A stretch of 64,000 bases of DNA from Anaspis maculata (Eukaryota > Arthropoda > Insecta > Coleoptera > Scraptiidae). The stretch spans positions 2,904,070 to 2,968,069 of the forward strand of contig OX421967.1 of NCBI GenBank assembly GCA_949128115.1, read 5' to 3'. Under the pieces are notes generated by a model. That model ran no database searches. It had not been told where the DNA came from and saw only the letters and a list, made by a program, of their open reading frames with translations. Below are positions 61,401-64,000 of the stretch, in pieces (position 1 is the stretch's first letter; the number at the start of each line of letters is the position of its first letter). The position numbers were made by a program, and so were the translations under genes.

Positions 61401-64000
61401 TTTTACCTTGCTATAGCAAGGCGAATGTTTGTCTTCCAAAAAAGCCACTTTGTTAATAATAGCTCAATCAATTTGAAAACAGTGTCATGTTGTTTGAAGC
61501 CCCAATAATAGTCAAGATCTCTGAAATCTTCTCGATTGCACCTTAGGTTTCCGAGAAAAAGTGCTTGGCATTCTGCGAACTTTTGTGCGGAGTGTTCGTA
61601 TCTACTTTGACGCCACACGTCTCAGGTACGTTTAAATCATCAGTTGCGTCTCTTGAAACATTCCGTTGATCATATAGCAAGGCAAATGTTTGTCTTCAAA
61701 AAAAGCCACTTTGTTAATAATTGCTCAATCAATTTGAAAACAGTGTCATGTTGTTTGAAGCCCTAATAATAGTCAAGAACTCTGAAATCTTCTCGATTGC
61801 ACTTCAAGTTTCCGAGAGAAAGTGCTCAGCATTCTGATCTCTTTTGTGCTGAGTGTTCGTATCTTCTTCGACGCCACACGTCTCAGCCTCGTTTAAATCA
61901 TCAGTTGCGTCTCTTAAAACATTCCGTTGATTAAAATAAGGTGAATCAGCGTCAAAACTACCTTTTTATGGCAAGAACCCAAGACTCAAAAATTTCTCAT
62001 TTTACCTTGCTGTAGCATGGCGAATGTTTGTCTTCCAAAAAAGCCACTTTGTTACTAATCGCTCAATCAATTCAAAAACAGTGTCATGTTGTTTGAAGCC
62101 CTAATAATAGTCAAGATCTCTGAAATCTTCTCGATTGCACCTTAGGTTTCCGAGAAAAAGTGCTTGGCATTCTGCGAACTTTTGTGCGGAGTGTTCGTAT
62201 CTACTTTGACGCCACACGTCTCAGGTACGTTTAAATCATCAGTTGCGTCTCTTGAAACATTCCGTTGAACAAAATATGATGAGTCAGAGTCAAAACTACC
62301 TTCTTATGACAAGAACCCAAGACTCAAAAATTTCTCATTCTACCTTGCTATAGCAAGGCAAATGTTTGTCTTCAAAAAAAGCCACTTTGTTAATAATTGC
62401 TCAATCAATTTGAAAACAGTGTCATGTTGTTTGAAGCCCTGATAATAGTCAAGAACTCTGAAATCTTCTCGATTGCACTTCAAGTTTCCGAGAGAAAGTG
62501 CTCAGCATTCTGATCTCTTTTGTGCTGAGTGTTCGTATCTTCTTCGACGCCACACGTCTCAGCCTCGTTTAAATCATCAGTTGCGTCTCTTGAAACATTC
62601 CGTTGATCAAAATAAGGTGAATCAGCGTCAAAACTACCTTTTTATGGCAAGAACCCAAGACTCAAAAATTTCTCATTTTACCGCAAGGCGAATGTTTGTC
62701 TTCCAAAAAAGCCACTTTGTTAATAATCGCTCAATCAATTTGAAAACAGTGTCATGTTGTTTGAAGCCCTAATAATAGTCAAGATCTCTGAAATCTTCTC
62801 GATTGCACCTTAGGTTTCCGAGAAAAAGTGCTTGGCATTCTGCGAACTTTTGTGCGGAGTGTTCGTATCTACTTTGACGCCACACGTCTCAGGTACGTTT
62901 AAATCATCAGTTGCGTCTCTTGAAACATTTCGTTGATCAAAATATGATGAGTCAGAGTCAAAACTACCTTTTTATGACAAGAACCCAAGACTCAAAATTT
63001 TTTTATTTTACCTTGCAAGGCAAATGTTTGTCTTCAAAAAAAGCCACTTTGTTAATAATTGCTCAATCAATTTGAAAACAGTGTCATGTTGTTTGAAGCC
63101 CTAATAATAGTCAAGAACTCTGAAATCTTCTCGATTGCACTTCAAGTTTCCGAGAGAAAGTGCTCAGCATTCTGATCTCTTTTGTGCTGAGTGTTCGTAT
63201 CTTCTTCGACGCCACACGTCTCAGCCTCGTTTAAATCATCAGTTGCGTCTCTTAAAACATTCCGTTGATTAAAATAAGGTGAATCAGCGTCAAAACTACC
63301 TTTTTATGGCAAGAACCCAAGACTCAAAAATTTCTCATTTTACCTTGCTGTAGCATGGCGAATGTTTGTCTTCCAAAAAAGCCACTTTGTTACTAATCGC
63401 TCAATCAATTCAAAAACAGTGTCATGTTGTTTGAAGCCCTAATAATAGTCAAGATCTCTGAAATCTTCTCGATTGCACCTTAGGTTTCCGAGAAAAAGTG
63501 CTTGGCATTCTGCGAACTTTTGTGCGGAGTGTTCGTATCTACTTTGACGCCACACGTCTCAGGTACGTTTAAATCATCAGTTGCGTCTCTTGAAACATTC
63601 CGTTGATCAAAATATGATGAGTCAGAGTCAAAACTACCTTTTTATGACAAGAACCCAAGACTCAAAAATTTCTCATTTTACCTTGCAAGGCAAATGTTTG
63701 TCTTCAAAAAAAGCCACTTTGTTAATAATTGCTCAATCAATTTGAAAACAGTGTCATGTTGTTTGAAGCCCTAATAATTGTCAAGAACTCTGAAATCTTC
63801 TCGATTGCACTTCAAGTTTCCGAGAGAAAGTGCTCAGCATTCTGATCTCTTTTGTGCTGAGTGTTTGTATCTTCTTCGACGCCACACGTCTCAGCCTCGT
63901 TTAAATCATCAGTTGCGTCTCTGAAAACATTCCGTTGATCAAAATAAGGTGGATCAGCGTCGAAACTACCTTTTTATGGCAAGAACCCAAGACTCAAAAA
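55429..64000 (+). repeat. 338-bp satellite array, right block
   Basis: About 25 monomers resume in phase and in the same orientation as before the transposon, and continue past the window end. The block contains hybrids at 55623, 56631, 58909, 60187 and 61195, three 77-bp deletion monomers, and the last complete A unit near 63802. No gene is seen. Confidence 0.97.
55490..63080 (+). repeat. 4564-bp higher-order repeat
   Basis: Landmarks at 55623, 56631, 57909 and the rare run CAAAATTTTTTTATTTTACC near 58430 recur 4564 bp later, at 60187, 61195, 62473 and about 62994. A shorter period is nested within it: 56631, 58909 and 61195 are 2278 and 2286 bp apart. The 8-bp difference equals the CCGCAAGG collapse. 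GTTGAACAAAATATG and CCTTCTTATGAC mark the series near 57704, 59982 and 62268. Confidence 0.85.

Overview
This window contains no recognisable host gene. It is almost entirely eukaryotic satellite DNA: roughly 170 head-to-tail copies of a monomer of about 338 bp, all in one orientation, at 1-1745, 5377-52195 and 55429-64000. The AT-rich satellite, a LINE-like coding fragment, several miniature inverted-repeat elements and sequence rich in the motif TAGGTACCTA suggest an invertebrate, probably an arthropod. This is inference and I cannot name a species. The array fits centromeric or pericentromeric heterochromatin.

The satellite has two main monomer classes. Class A contains CTCAGCATTCTGATCTC and a 7-bp stem hairpin. 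Class B contains CTTGGCATTCTGCGAAC and lacks the hairpin. B-to-A hybrids and a 261-bp deletion form are also frequent. They are built into local higher-order repeats (HORs) with different periods: 1011 bp near 12-15 kb, 2619 bp at 13.4-18.5 kb, 675 bp in a divergent island at 21.7-23.5 kb, 1015 bp at 27.6-30.1 kb, 2024 bp at 30.5-34.5 kb, 1536/1607 bp at 35.6-39 kb, 670 bp at 41.7-43.8 kb and 4564 bp at 55.5-63.1 kb. Most length variation between monomers maps to one perfect palindrome, CCTTGCTATAGCAAGG, which seems to be a recurrent breakage or slippage site.

Two insertions interrupt the array. The first (1746-5376, 8-bp target duplication AATAATAG) is a 5'-truncated LINE-like retroelement whose reading frame is split by a transposon at 1903-4761. 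That transposon has 17-bp inverted termini starting CCGAGGGG and a CTGCAG duplication, and it carries two abutting foldback elements. The second insertion (52196-55428) is a transposon with the same CCGAGGGG termini and a 6-7-bp duplication. It carries other inverted-repeat elements and a GC-rich minisatellite.

The two transposons match end to end in opposite orientation. Both have a matching terminal block, a fixed 12-base spacer, the motif AAAATTTGTACAGT, and subterminal arrays of a related unit of about 10 bp. Neither encodes a recognisable transposase. This pair is the best candidate here for an undescribed mobile-element family. The short open frames of 71-104 codons repeated through the satellite are by-products of the repeat and are not annotated as genes.
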